Under the pieces are notes generated by a model. The model was not told the origin of the DNA. It saw only the letters and a program-made list of their open reading frames with translations, and did not search any database. DNA of 64,000 nt from Physella acuta (lineage: Eukaryota > Mollusca > Gastropoda > Physidae), in the NCBI RefSeq assembly GCF_028476545.1, contig NW_026731876.1, positions 812,001-876,000 on the forward strand. Direction: 5' to 3'. Both the position numbers and the translations under genes were made by a program. This document shows positions 16,488-27,458 of the stretch, in pieces; the stretch's first letter is position 1; each line of letters begins with the position of its first letter.

Positions 16488-19400
16488 ATGACCGAAAATT
16501 TACTTTTAGACGACAGAACAATGCTTATGTTTATTGAGAAGGAGAGGCTTAAGACGTTTAAAGGATGGCCAAATGATAGTTCTTGGCACTGTACTCCAGA
16601 AAAGGTAAAATCGGGCGAATATCGATATTCGGATAAATAATCAATCATACATTATAGGTTGAATTATGGATTTTTTAAAATAAAATATTCTGTTATTTCA
16701 AATACACCATTAACTTCCTTACCCCTTAAGAGAACATTTGACACCTCATTTAAATATCTAGCTTACTCGGTTGACGAGAAAATAGAGAATTTGAAAATTA
16801 ATCAAAAATGGAAAATGAATGACAAATCAGCGTTCTTGGCCCTCGACTGGCATAACATGACGTCGTGGACTTGTGTGCACGAGCTTTTAATTCCCGCCAT
16901 GGTAATTGCGTCAGCTTAGGTAATTTACTCACCGGAAAATAACAAAAAGCAACTCGTTGATAATAAAACTATATCTAGTTATTTTATTATTTATTAAATT
17001 CTACTCCACATGATATTCATACCATTTTATGAAGTAATGAACACCTGCATAAATCAAATGACCATAATAAATATTTTTATTTCAAATTCTAATTTTAAAT
17101 AATAAATATGCTTAAAATAATATGATAGTAATAGTTATGATAGTTTATAAATACAAATACTTTTTACACTCAATTCACATTGTATTGAGTCAACAGCGTG
17201 GCAGCTGAGGTTCATACATGGTATTAGTGTCTTTTTTTTTTTACATTACATTTTTTTTTTCATCTTGAAAACATGACGTATGTGATTATTTTTTTAAAAT
17301 AAAATCTCCAAACATCGTCACTCGCGTGATTGCTTGCTTACGTTTACTATCCTGTGGATGAAAAATCCCACCACGGTCGCGGGGTCACCGTGACCTATAG
17401 TACACGTCATAGAATGAACACGCGTACACGAGATGGTCGGTGTCTTCACTTCTCTCTCTCCCCCCCCCCTTCTTCAAGCAAATTTAATTACAGACCTACT
17501 TCCCTACTTCTGGTCATTTTTTTTAAAAGTTCGGTCATTTTTTTTAAAGTTCACATATCAGGCATGCTAGACAGCCAGCTGTATAAAAAAAAAATTTAAC
17601 TAGATCTACGTCTAGCTTAAAAAAATAAATAAATAAACGCTTAAAATGACCGTAAACAGATTATTTAGCGCCAAAAAAAAGGCAGCTGAACGAGCATTTT
17701 TTTAAAATACGCAGCAATGAAAAGGGCTAACGGCCGATCAAGTCTAAAAATCGCCAGTAATTAGGCCTAGCTCTGAAAAAGGCCACTGAACGAGCATCAC
17801 TGATTATATAAACGAATAGGCCACGCAGCGTTGACGAGGTTAACCACCGGTCACGAATGCAGCAACTGTCGGCCCACAGTGAAGAAAAAATCAATATACT
17901 AATAAAATTATTAATACAATAATAATGTCCATAATTTTACTTTTTCCACACATGCTACAATTGAATTATAATTAAAATACTAGACTTAACAGTTCATTCC
18001 GTAAAAAACAAAAACTAGTTGTTTCTGTCTGGCAACTAGCGTAACAATGACGCAACGTTACTAAAAATAGCAGAGAGAAATTGTCGCATGGTTACTTACG
18101 GGGTAATTGGATTTTTGGTAAAGATCATCCATAATACTGTAAATATACATGGTAAATATCTCAATTATATATTAATCTACCGTTATACGGGCCGTTTTCC
18201 CCGTTATACGGTCGTTTTTGGCAGCGGTTCAGTTTATACGGAGAGTGCTCCACTGGAAATCCTCTCATTATTTACAACTACAATTCTAGCGTTTTTTTCT
18301 GGCATTCTAAGGCATATTATCCATTTTATTAGCATCTTGTGTTAAAATAATGATAAGAATTTGCGAGATTAACAGTTTTTTCATTTGTCGTGGATTGGAC
18401 CCTAAAATAAACGTAAAAACCGTCAGAAAACGACGCGTGACGTTTCAGGGTCAGAGGTCAATCCAGCCATCTAAGCAATGAGGCGGCCTAATACATTAAT
18501 ATTACATTATTAAAATGTGAAAAGACGGTGCCCCATTAAATTTTCAAAATAATTTTACTATTTTAGCAATTGTTTCACATTTTTAAAAAGATTTTATGTT
18601 TTGAAACTTACACAAATGTTTCAGTTTCATTCATGTAGCCTAGATGTACCTATTTTTAAACAATTGTATTAAAAATTAAAACTTTTCAGTAGGCCTAAAA
18701 AATATTAAAAATAAAGACTAGCGATATTTTCATCAGATGCAACAAAGCTCATTTACTTAAGCAGCCATCTTGGGTAAAAGTCCATTTTAGTGTATTTAAT
18801 TCCCTGCTTCATTTTTGTGTTTTGGTTGTGTTAATAAAATATGCTCAACTGGAAGTGAATGTGAAGCAGCAAATAAAATACGCTAAAATGGAGTTTAAGT
18901 TTTTTTGGGTAAACTTATAGCGGGAGATTATGGGGAAGCCACTATAATTTACAAATGGCTGCTGTTTATATAGCAAATATTGCTTGCAAAACACTGCTGT
19001 TTAAAGTTAATTTCTGTCCTATAATGATATATTTTTAGCCATTGATTTTGGTTTATTATTCAATTATCTATAATGTTTGACACAAATATATCACAATATA
19101 CTTCTATTAAAGCCTTAACAATGAGGCAACTTTGTCACACAATACTAGCCTTGGCCGATTTTACGTACCTAAAGCAATAGATTACCGCTTAGGCATATCC
19201 GACATCCACCTGTGGTGACTGATCAAAAAACGCTTTTGAATAAAAATAAATACTAAATACATTTTAAAATAAGTCTAGATCTAAATGCGTATCCGACAGC
19301 ATACATGATGTTTTCTTTTTCTAGATAGAAGACTAAGACGAGTATCTGCCCTGGACACTTAATTAATTCACATAGTTTCTAGCCACACAGTAGTGTTTTG

Positions 19401-20547
19401 CCTTAACCAAAACAAACTTCAACTTCTCCATAAAACATTCATTATCATTAGCGATATTTCTTTCGTCAATTAACTAATTTATTAAATTAGCACATTTCCT
19501 GTATGATGCTATGGCAGTAGGTCTATACTTTTTTAGTTAGGCCTATATAACATATATGTGTACTATTAAAGAAACAGCTTCATTGTTTCAGTACCACCCT
19601 CTCCCCTACTTGAAATCAAAGTTAAACTTTTAACCCTGTTTTGTAAAGAAATGCGGTATGCTGTGAGGGGGTGGGCGGGTATCTTAAATACTCATCGGAA
19701 AAAAAATCCAATGTGGTAATGGCCTTGGATGACATTGTTGGCGCATGCTATACGGAGTAAAAATGGCTTTTTCTGCCAAAAAATGTGATATATCTGTGTC
19801 AAATATAATAGAGAATAATAAACTAAAAGCAGTGTCTAAATATATAAATATAGGCCAGAAAATAACTTTAACTATACAATTTGAGTTAATCACATTGAAA
19901 AGGAAATGTCTGCTGTACTTGCAGGCTGTGTTAACAAACCTATTTTTTCTGTTGCCAGCTTGCACAAGCTGGATTTTACTTCAGCCCATGTTCTGATTGT
20001 CCTGACAATGTGTGCTGCATATTCTGCCTGAAAGAATTAGATGGGTGGGAGCCAGATGATGATCCAGTGTGAGTGACAGCTAGGACATTTTAATTGATGA
20101 TTTAAAAAACTCCGACGTGAGATGTGTGACTTGCACGACTAAAACATTTTTTTTTTATTATTTTAGCAAAGAACACACAAAGCATTCACCCAAATGTCCC
20201 TTTTTGACTCTGAAGAAGCCAGTTGAAAATCTTACCACCACTGAATTTGTAAAATTAGCCATGGAAATATTGATGATAAAGACCGTAAGTTTATTTTTCT
20301 TGATATTTGACTTTAAGAAAATACCTTAATATAGTGTTATTACTTTTTATAACACTAGCAACAACAGTGAGTTATAATGAATCTCTTACTTCAGTATGCA
20401 AATAAGATTTTTGACTGTTGTAATGTTTGATATTGTAATGTTCTCAATATTCTTCAGGAGAAAATTTTTGACAAAAATATCAAGGAGTTTGAAGAGCAAG
20501 GCAAGGTGAACAGAAGTGCAATAACAGATCACATAAATGGAAACTAA
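16488..20547 (+). CDS. BIRC5: Survivin-like single-BIR protein
   Basis: Survivin is the BIR subunit of the chromosomal passenger complex (with Aurora B, INCENP and borealin) at centromeres and midzone, and is linked to apoptosis control. Four exons: 16488-16604, 19959-20068, 20167-20284 and 20458-20547, all in phase, giving 144 aa (human 142). Exon 1 reads RLKTFKGWPNDSSWHCTPEK, the GWP and C-TPE start of the BIR fold. Exon 2 reads CIFCLKELDGWEPDDDP and exon 3 EHTKHSPKCPFL. The zinc ligands fit Cys59, Cys62, His79 and Cys86. The C-terminal exon is a charged helix as in survivin; there is no RING or CARD. Intron 1 is 3.35 kb and filled with repeats. Weak point: the C-terminus diverges, so orthology to BIRC5 rather than another single-BIR protein rests on length and the WEPDDDP block. 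Confidence 0.93.
18590..19195. repeat. Unnamed interspersed repeat, copy 2 (BIRC5 intron 1)
   Basis: Partner of the repeat at 14118-14570, same orientation, longer because a small palindromic element (18781-18892) is inserted. It ends with TTTTACGTACCTAAAGCAAT and ATAGATTACC, shared with copies 1 and 3 (3085-3145). Confidence 0.85.
18781..18892. mobile_element. 112-bp palindromic MITE nested in repeat copy 2
   Basis: Begins TCCATTTTAGTGTATTT and ends AAATACGCTAAAATGGA. Further in, CTGCTTCA pairs with TGAAGCAG, so the arms match over about 30-40 bp. The segment is absent from copy 1 of the host repeat, which shows it is an insertion. Confidence 0.75.
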
Positions 20548-20605
20548 TGTAAAGAACATGACTCACACTTGTATATACTTGCCTTTGTTCCTAATGCATT
20601 TTAAA

Positions 20606-20611
20606 AATAAA
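20606..20611 (+). terminator. BIRC5 polyadenylation signal
   Basis: AATAAA 59 bp after the BIRC5 stop codon (20545-20547), in an AT-rich 3' UTR. Confidence 0.75.
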
Positions 20612-21613
20612 ACCTTGTATACAATAATTGGTTGAGTTGTCACAGTGCCTAATACTTTTTGCCTTACGTTATCAGCATCACATTTATACAATACATTTTT
20701 TTACATTCATCATGTCCTAATCAACATCTGGTATTGAAGTATCGCTTTTGTAATAATTACTTTGGCAATCATATAATGAGGACCACCACTATTCTTTACC
20801 TAATTATTTAACTTTTCGTTGCTGTGAATTTTGTATTAAATAAAACCAATACTTTTTATGCACATTTTCAGTCTTTATTATTTATTTGAACCACAGCATG
20901 TGTTTGTTTACATTCCTAGAATAATGTGATGTCTTGGTTTCTGATCCTGAGTATTAATCACATCCAATTATAAAAACAAATGTAAAAATCCCATTTCAGC
21001 AAATTTAAAACTATTTTGGGCTGACATTACAGCTACTTTTGCTGCTAAGATGTTTAAAATTAAAATTGAGTTTGTATTTAGCTGCACTCAAATATGGGAC
21101 TTAGAAATGTATTCTAAATTTATAACTTGAATGTTGTAAATCCACTTCTAAACCAGAAGTGAGATGAAGTTAACTAAAAAAATAAGTGTTAGAAATAAAC
21201 AATTCAATTCTTTACACATTTCATACAAGTAGTGTTTAAAGTAAAAACATGAACAAGAAAAATAAGAGATATATTTTATTTTGAGTAGTACATTGCCATG
21301 AAAATGGCTGCAAATGTTTGAATATGATTGAAATAATTTCAAGTGGAATGTTAGAATAATGGAATGTCTGCTAAATAGCTCTGTAAAAACTATGTGATAC
21401 TATATACAGGATGAAGAGGCACTAGTTATAACTTGATTATCAAAATGTATTTCATTGAAACCACCAGTTTCTTCAAGTTTTATCCAATTGGCCAGGAGAA
21501 AACAATTTGACTTTTTAAAATTGAATTTAAAAAAAAAAGTTATTTGAAACAGTAAAAAAAACCATGAACAAAAGTAGTTTAAAAAAAAATCCTATGTACA
21601 AAGTATTTAAAAA
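20612..21613. other. Convergent intergenic region, no gene seen
   Basis: AT-rich spacer between the 3' ends of BIRC5 and the two-pass membrane gene. The right half is probably 3' UTR of the minus-strand gene. Short open frames here have no codon bias or recognisable motif. Confidence 0.6.
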
Positions 21614-24600
21614 TTATATTTCTGAAGATTCATCTCGGGATTTGTCCAAAATCAGCTGGACATCACGGAGACTGAAAGAAAGAATTGGCTTAAATCAAAA
21701 TCCAGAAATGATTAATTTATGTAATGAAAACCTTACAATTTATTATAGTAGATTGGTTTTTAAAAGCTGTAAAACTTACTCCTCATTAGGGATCCTCTCC
21801 ACTCCATCAAATCTTGGCACCCCTCTAGGTCGTCGACCCTGCCCATCATCCAAGGGTATCCTAGCAGCACCTCCAGGTCCTCGCTGCCCATTGGGTGGTG
21901 GCCTGAGACGGTCATTGTTTTGTCTACAAAAGAAAATTTAAATAGTGATGACATGGAGCTTAAAGATAAAAACAGCATTGTTTCACTACGGCAATAACAT
22001 AACACACAAAAAACTAAATAAATATGAAGTCAGAATAATGTCAAACCAACAGAAAAGTATTCTTCAACAAAAAAACAATTTTTACCTTTCTTCATATCCA
22101 GGTGGTGGGCCCCGTGGCCTCTCCCCATTTTCAGGTGGTCGTCTGTCATCCGGGCGGCGACGATAGCCCTCAGGTGGTCCACCGCGTCCTTCAGGTGGGG
22201 GTCCTCTACGTCCTTCAGGTGGTGGTCCTCTTCTTCCATCAGGTGGTGGTCCCCTGCGTCCATCTGGTGGGGGTCCCCTGCGTCCATCTGGTGGGGGTCC
22301 CCTACGACCATCTGGGGGAGGTCCCCTACGTCCTTCAGGTGGAGGTCCCCTGCTACCATCAGGTCTACGTCTGTCCTCAGGACGGAATGGCTTGTTGGCA
22401 TCTAGAGGACTCTTGTCATAAGCATGGTTATCCCTGCCATCCCTTGGTCTTGTTCTGCGAGCATCCTTGCTGGACTAATTGTCAGAAATACACATATATT
22501 ATGGACTAATTGTCAGAAAAAAACCCATATATTATGGACTAATTGTCAGAAAAAAAACATTATGGACTAATTGTCAGGAATACACATATATTATAAAAAT
22601 ATCCTTGTTAGACAGCATTACAAAGCCACTCACCTGAGAATAAGCCTCCGACCTTGGCTTGACTGTTTTGTGTGGAGTAGTGCCAGATTTCAGGTCATGT
22701 CTGGTTATAATAAATACATCATTTAAAAATAGAGGCAATTTTTAAAGTCCAAATATATCGTCCTTTAAAGTCAATCTTAAAGAATATTTCTACAATTACC
22801 AAATGTAGTTCAACTTACTTCTGCTCCACTACCAGAGCCAGTTCATTTTTATGAATGCAGGATACACCCCAATCACCAAGTGGCCTGAACTATTAAAAAA
22901 AGGTACAAATATTAAAATAAATATAGGACTTTACTTATAAATTAAAATTGTTTTTAAGTAAATATTTACCAATCTGTCTATTAACCCCTTTTTTTTTTAA
23001 GGACAAGTATTATGATTGCATAAATTAAATTTCAATCTTTTACCCCAGCCCCACATACATCTGATTTAAGACATTCCATTATTTCTCTACTGTTTTGTTT
23101 TGACAATTACTAGTATTGGGCACAGATCTGCTGCAGGTTTTATTATCACTCTGTGGATACTTACATAAAGTTGTGAGCGGTATTTGTTGATACTTACATA
23201 AAGTTGTGAGCGGTATTTGTTGATACTTACATAAAGTTGTGAGCGGTATTTGTTGATACTTACATAAAGTTGTGAGCGGTATTTGTTGATACTTACATAA
23301 AGTTGTGAGCGGTATTTGTTGATACTTACATAAAGTTGTGAGTGGTATTTGTTGATACTTACATAAAGTTGTGAGCGGTATTTGTTGATACTTACATAAA
23401 GTTGTGAGCGGTATTTGTTGATACTTACATAAAGTTGTGAGCGGTATTTGTTGATACTTACATAAAGTTGTGAGCGGTATTTGTTGATACTTACATAAAG
23501 TTGTGAGCGGTATTTGTTGATACTTACATAAAGTTGTGAGCGGTATTTGTTGATACTTACATAAAGTTGTGAGCGGTATTTGTTGCTCCTTCTTTTAGCC
23601 AGCACCATCAGGTAGGATCCAGCAGCCATACACAAAAGAAAAAGAATAAAGAAAAATGGTCCCAGGAATTGGGCGCTCCAATCCCACAAGTAGACATATC
23701 TCATGCGTAGAGCCACCAGAAGGATCCCTATTATGAGACTAAAGAAAGCGCTGACGTACATAAAAATCCCTGCTCTAAATGGGAGTTTGCCAGGCCCTAG
23801 GCTGATCTGGAAAATAAAGCATTCAAATTCATAGGTTAATTTAACTAGTTTTATGATGATTGGTTTTAAATTAATAACAAAAGTGGTGTTCAATCAATTC
23901 AACTAGTCTACATAAACTACACTGTTTCTACCAGGCATCTCTTCAGGGAGGCAGAGCCCCCCCCCCCCCGAACAAAATGGAATTTATATAGAAAGTATAT
24001 ACTTTTAAACTTTTAACAGTGTCTGCCCCCCCCCCCCCCTCCAGGAGAAAAAAGTCTGGAAGAAACACTGTAGACAAGAGGCTATTTTAAATTTTTTTTG
24101 TTTCAATTCAACAACACATGCGTTATAACTTATTTGTCATATTTGAGGCTTTGACGGTCCTATTTGTTTTGCTAGGGATACAAAGGGTCCACTTGAAATA
24201 TTTATATTGACCAATAAAACTATTATTAGAATAGAGGCCTTATGCAACTGGATGATTGGACGTCATTCAGTCCATGGCATTTAGAATCTATTTGTTACTG
24301 GATAACTGTGTTAGTTTATTAGGCCAATATAATACTATATAAGGCCTAACTATATTTAATTTACTTTTGTAAATTAAGTAGGCCTAACTAAATTAAACTC
24401 TTTTAGTTTTAAAATAGTCTCTATCCCTTTACTTTTTTACTACGAAGTGACTACTCGGAAGAAGATTTTTCTCCCCAACGTCTCCACTTAGTCTGCAAAA
24501 GATAGCTCTGCGCATGCGCAGTGACCTATGGCTAGGGTTAGAATGAGGGTTAGGGATAGGGTAATTCGGATTAGGGCTAGGGTTAGGGATAGGATTGGTG

Positions 24601-25170
24601 TTAGGGTTCTGCGGTTGTAAACACACGCATGCGCAGTACCATCGAAAACATCGCAGCGAAGGCAAGTCGTAGTTTCTCTCCATTGCGCATGCGATGCATA
24701 TCGCATGCGTATCTTATTCCGGCTAGCATTAGCCTTTTTACTAATACTAGGGGGTAGGCCTATAAACATTTTAACATAAGGTAGGACACCAAGTCAGTCT
24801 ACTGACTCTGTGACTCCAATGCCATTATTACTATTGGAAGTGGCTATTAGGACCCGGGTCCCAATAGCGGCCGTGGCTATTGGGACCCGGGTCCTAATAG
24901 CGGCCGTGGCTATTGGGACCCGGGTCCTAATAGCGGCCGTGGCTATTGGGACCCGGGTCCGAATAGATGCATCCATTACTATTTATTAGACCATTGGTCC
25001 ATTAGCTGCCTTTCTTTACTTACTTAATTACTTAAGTTTACTAGATCTAGATCTCATCTTCATAATCTCTACAGTCTAGTACTTACAGAGTTCAAGTCAT
25101 TCCGAATGCCTCGCTGAACCCAGGCATGATATGTATCGATGGTCGCCTTATCCAAGTCTATTTCCTTCAT
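21614..25170 (-). CDS. Uncharacterised two-pass membrane protein with GPPP(D/E)GRR tail
   Basis: I do not recognise the family. Seven exons on the minus strand: 25087-25170, 23561-23806, 22819-22889, 22634-22700, 22086-22474, 21780-21923 and 21614-21671. All phases agree, giving 352 aa. It starts MKEIDLDKATIDTYHAWVQR. Two membrane segments lie at about residues 41-62 (MYVSAFFSLIIGILLVAL) and 76-98 (GPFFFILFLLCMAAGSYLMV), each followed by basic residues, with a short aromatic link between. Residues about 198-262 are seven or eight RGPPPDGR-type repeats, followed by a proline/arginine-rich tail and DLRDVQLILDKSRDESSEI. Both ends are probably cytosolic. An in-frame TAA directly after exon 6 is avoided only if the GTAAGT donor overlapping it is used; the last exon then fits in phase. 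Splice sites of exons 2 and 5 are copied into tandem arrays. Confidence 0.8.
22475..22600. repeat. Four-copy array at the acceptor of exon 5 of the two-pass gene
   Basis: GGACTAATTGTCAG recurs four times with A-rich spacers and ATATATTAT. On the minus strand each copy contains CTGACAATTAG followed by TCC, the acceptor used at 22474. The first copy is the true junction and the others lie upstream in the intron. Confidence 0.85.
23157..23593. repeat. 33-bp array copying an exon end and its splice donor (13 copies)
   Basis: About 13 nearly identical 33-bp units. On the minus strand each unit is 22 nt of the end of exon 2 (coding NKYRSQLY) plus GTAAGTATC. The donor next to the unique exon is at 23560; the others are downstream copies. 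The unit is 11 codons and stop-free, so the whole array stays open in the exon-2 frame (NKYRSQLYVSI repeated). Confidence 0.95.
23920..24070 (+). mobile_element. hAT-like MITE, copy 3
   Basis: CACTGTTTCTACCAGGC at the left and AGTCTGGAAGAAACACTG at the right, poly-C blocks inside. It lies in intron 1 of the two-pass membrane gene, just upstream of exon 2. No clear target duplication. Confidence 0.8.
24507..24694. promoter_or_regulatory. Cluster of NRF1-type GCGCATGCGC palindromes around telomere-like DNA
   Basis: TGCGCATGCGCAGT at 24509-24522, CGCATGCGCAGT at 24626-24637 and TGCGCATGCGA at 24684-24694 match the NRF1/EWG palindrome. They flank TTAGGG-like sequence inside intron 1 of the two-pass gene. 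Whether they act as an internal promoter or belong to a repeat is unknown. Confidence 0.45.
24534..24612 (+). repeat. Degenerate interstitial telomere-like repeat
   Basis: GGGTTAG and variants recur (GCTAGGGTTAGAATGAGGGT, GGGTTAGGGATAGG, GTGTTAGGGTTC). This is degenerate TTAGGG, the animal telomere motif, far from any chromosome end visible here. Confidence 0.7.
24838..24966. repeat. 33-bp array with embedded palindrome
   Basis: Four copies of a unit holding GGACCCGGGTCC (perfect palindrome) and AATAGCGGCCGTGGCTATT, itself nearly palindromic (AATAGC...GCTATT). Each unit can form a cruciform or hairpin. Located in intron 1 of the two-pass gene. Confidence 0.9.
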
Positions 25171-25300
25171 GTTTGGGCCGTTTGATGGGAAACTTCACCA
25201 CATTAAACAGTTAACTCATTGTCATTTGATATTGTTTTCGAAATCAGCGAAACAGCGTTAACCCAGGTACATTTCCTTGTTCCTGTCCTACCTGTATGTC

Positions 25301-25311
25301 TGCGCATGCGA
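25301..25311. promoter_or_regulatory. NRF1-type site upstream of the two-pass gene
   Basis: TGCGCATGCGA lies about 130 bp upstream of the start codon at 25170 (minus strand), a usual distance for NRF1/EWG sites in animal promoters. Motif inference only. Confidence 0.4.
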
Positions 25312-25458
25312 GGTAGGAATATCCGGTTTAAATTTACCTGAGATATTATTATTGGCTCATTGTTGCGAGCCTACAAATCAGTGATTTTGCGACCGGTAAC
25401 TTTTCCAGGACTGTACTTTATATAAGACCAAATTTTTAATGCAGACTTTTCAAAATTA

Positions 25459-25556
25459 ATCTTCCAGACATTTTTCTCCGGGGGTGCAATTGATATTTTT
25501 GGGGGGGGGGGGGTAGATTTTCTTTGAGGGGGAGGGGATGCCTGGAAGAAACTCTG
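25459..25556 (-). mobile_element. hAT-like MITE, reversed copy with one worn end
   Basis: Reads ATCTTCCAGACATTTTTCTCC, here as worn left end, then a G tract, and ends GATGCCTGGAAGAAACTCTG, the reverse complement of the family's left end. The outer bases of the left end are lost. Confidence 0.7.
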
Positions 25557-25624
25557 TTCACTGGACTCTTTCTTTCTAATAAAACTAAATGCTTGGCGTA
25601 GGCGGGGGGGGGGGGGGAGTATGG

Positions 25625-25860
25625 AGGTCATAATCCCCCCCCCCTTATAGACCCCTCGGTATATATATAAAGTATGAGGGGGTGTAAATCAAAAGTTTGA
25701 GGGAAGGGTGCAAATCAAAAGTTTGGGGGGTGCAAATCAAAAGTTTGAGGGAAGGGTGCAAATCAAAAGTTTGGGGGGTGCAAATCGAAAGTTTGTCCCC
25801 GGGTAAAAATTTGAACCCCCCCCCCCCCTCCATGAGACGATCCTGGCTACGCTACTGCTT
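25625..25860. repeat. Short tandem block and end of another transposon
   Basis: GCAAATCAAAAGTTTG recurs five times between 25680 and 25800, followed by poly-C and GATCCTGGCTACGCTACTG, the reverse of a CAGTAGCGTAGCCAGGATC-type end. The similar AGAGGCGTAGCTAGGG at 43690 suggests the same class of DNA transposon end. Confidence 0.6.
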
Positions 25861-25959
25861 GCAAAGGATAAAAATAATCCACTGGTGTAACACCATTTCC
25901 AATGATAGACTACTAAGCTAAAAGAGATAGATATGGATCGAAGCAGTTTCGGAAATAAT

Positions 25960-26450
25960 GGATGAGGAATGTCTTAAGAATGAATCCGGGTAACATCGCT
26001 AAACTGGAAGCCTCAAAGAAAACAAAGCAGGGAAGGCCAAGAGAGACGTGGAGGCGAACAGCCAGGAAGCAGCTGGCAGAGGCAGGACTGTCATGGGGGA
26101 CCGCCAGGAAGCAGCTGGCAGAGACAGGACTGTCATGGGGGACTGCCAGGAAGCAGCTGGCAGAGACAGGACTGTCATGGGGGACCGCCAGGAAGCAGCT
26201 GGCAGAGACAGGACTGTCATGGGGGACTGCCAGGAAGCAGCTGGCAGAGGCAGGACTGTCATGGGGGACTGCCAGGAAGCAGCTGGCAGAGACAGGACTG
26301 TCATGGGGGACTGCCAGGAAGCAGCTGGCAGAGACAGAACTGTCATGCAAATTGCCGGTGAGCGACGAAAGTGGAGGGAGCTTTCTGTGGCGGCCCCATG
26401 ATGTGTCTTGGCCACACAAACGAAAAAGATGATGATATGCCTACATGCCC
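25960..26450 (+). mobile_element. LINE tail with internal 42-bp minisatellite
   Basis: An open frame from 25962 reads NIAKLEASKKTKQGRPRETW, the usual tail of a LINE ORF2 product. It then runs into seven copies of a 42-bp unit (TARKQLAETGLSWG) and closes with AGERRKWRELSVAAP-like and CLGHTNEKDDD sequence, which also resembles LINE C-termini. So a LINE 3' end has grown a tandem array inside it. All frames are open over the array because the unit is a multiple of three. Confidence 0.8.
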
Positions 26451-27018
26451 TGGACACCTGAATAAATCTTAATAGATCTAACAATGTTATGCATCTGAAA
26501 AAAAAGTGTCTAACAAGTTTGCTTTATTAATAAAGTTAAACCCCGGCTGTTTATAACTGCAGGACAGTTGTAGCCTGTGGTCTAAAGATTTTTAAAGCTT
26601 GCGGAGAAAAATACTAAATGGAGATATGCTCCTGCAAATTTTGATGGTATCCCAACCGATTGGCATTCTACTTCCTTAATTAAAAGAATAAAGGACCCTG
26701 TGATCTCCTCCAACATAATCAAATCAACATGTTGTGCAGCACATATCATTGACTGGATTTCAGCCAGCTCGTGTTTCTGAGTTTGCTTCCACAGCCTTTG
26801 TCCACTCAAGAACAATTTACAAAGGCTGCTGTTTTCTCTCCTATATGGGGGTTGCTAACGAGCCTCATCTGCTTGGGGGTCAAAACTGGAGACAGAGTTG
26901 TTAAGCAAACATTTTCCCTCCCAATCAATCAGCTATTTGATCTTTAATTAGATTCAAGTCAGGCCTATACCACCACTGCAGCCTTATATCATCAGAAGGA
27001 GGAGGGGAGTGCAGTCCG

Positions 27019-27110
27019 AGTGTTTCTTTCAGACTTTTTTCTCCAGGGGGACGGGGGGGGGGACGGGACGGGCACTGGAAAAAGTATAAATTTTCTATAT
27101 AAATTCCATC
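27019..27110. mobile_element. Partial hAT-like MITE
   Basis: GAGTGTTTCTTTCAGACTTT, a G-rich block and TATAAATTTTCTATATAAAT correspond to the reversed right half of the family. The other terminus is missing. Confidence 0.6.
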
Positions 27111-27124
27111 GCTGGTCCGCACTG

Positions 27125-27458
27125 GGTGAGAGCATTGGGGAGAAGGGGTGATACCACACATAAACATTGAGGAGAAGGGGTGATACCACACAGAAACATT
27201 GAGGAGAAGGGGTGATACCACACAGAAACATTGAGGAGAAGCGGTGATACCACACAGAAACATTGAGGAGAAGGGGTGATACTACACAGAAACATTGAGG
27301 AGAAGGGGTGATACCACACAGAAACATTGGGGGGGGGGGAAGTGGTGATACCACACAGAAACATTGAGGAGAAGGGGTGATACCACACAGAAACATTGGG
27401 GGGGGGGGGGGAAGTGGTGATACCACACAGAAACATTGAGGAGAAGGGGTGATACCAC
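27125..27458. repeat. 32-bp minisatellite
   Basis: About ten copies of GGGGTGATACCACACAGAAA followed by CATTGAGGAGAA. Two copies are altered by long G tracts. It directly adjoins the partial MITE on its left. All three minus-strand frames are open, but this is repeat. Confidence 0.93.

Noticed and set aside
16659-16919. 86-codon plus-strand frame in BIRC5 intron 1
   Set aside because: No resemblance to any family and not needed by the phase-consistent exon 1-exon 2 join.
22102-22509. 135-codon plus-strand and 123-codon shadow frames
   Set aside because: Shadows of the GPPP(D/E)GRR-coding exon 5, which has splice sites and phase on the minus strand.
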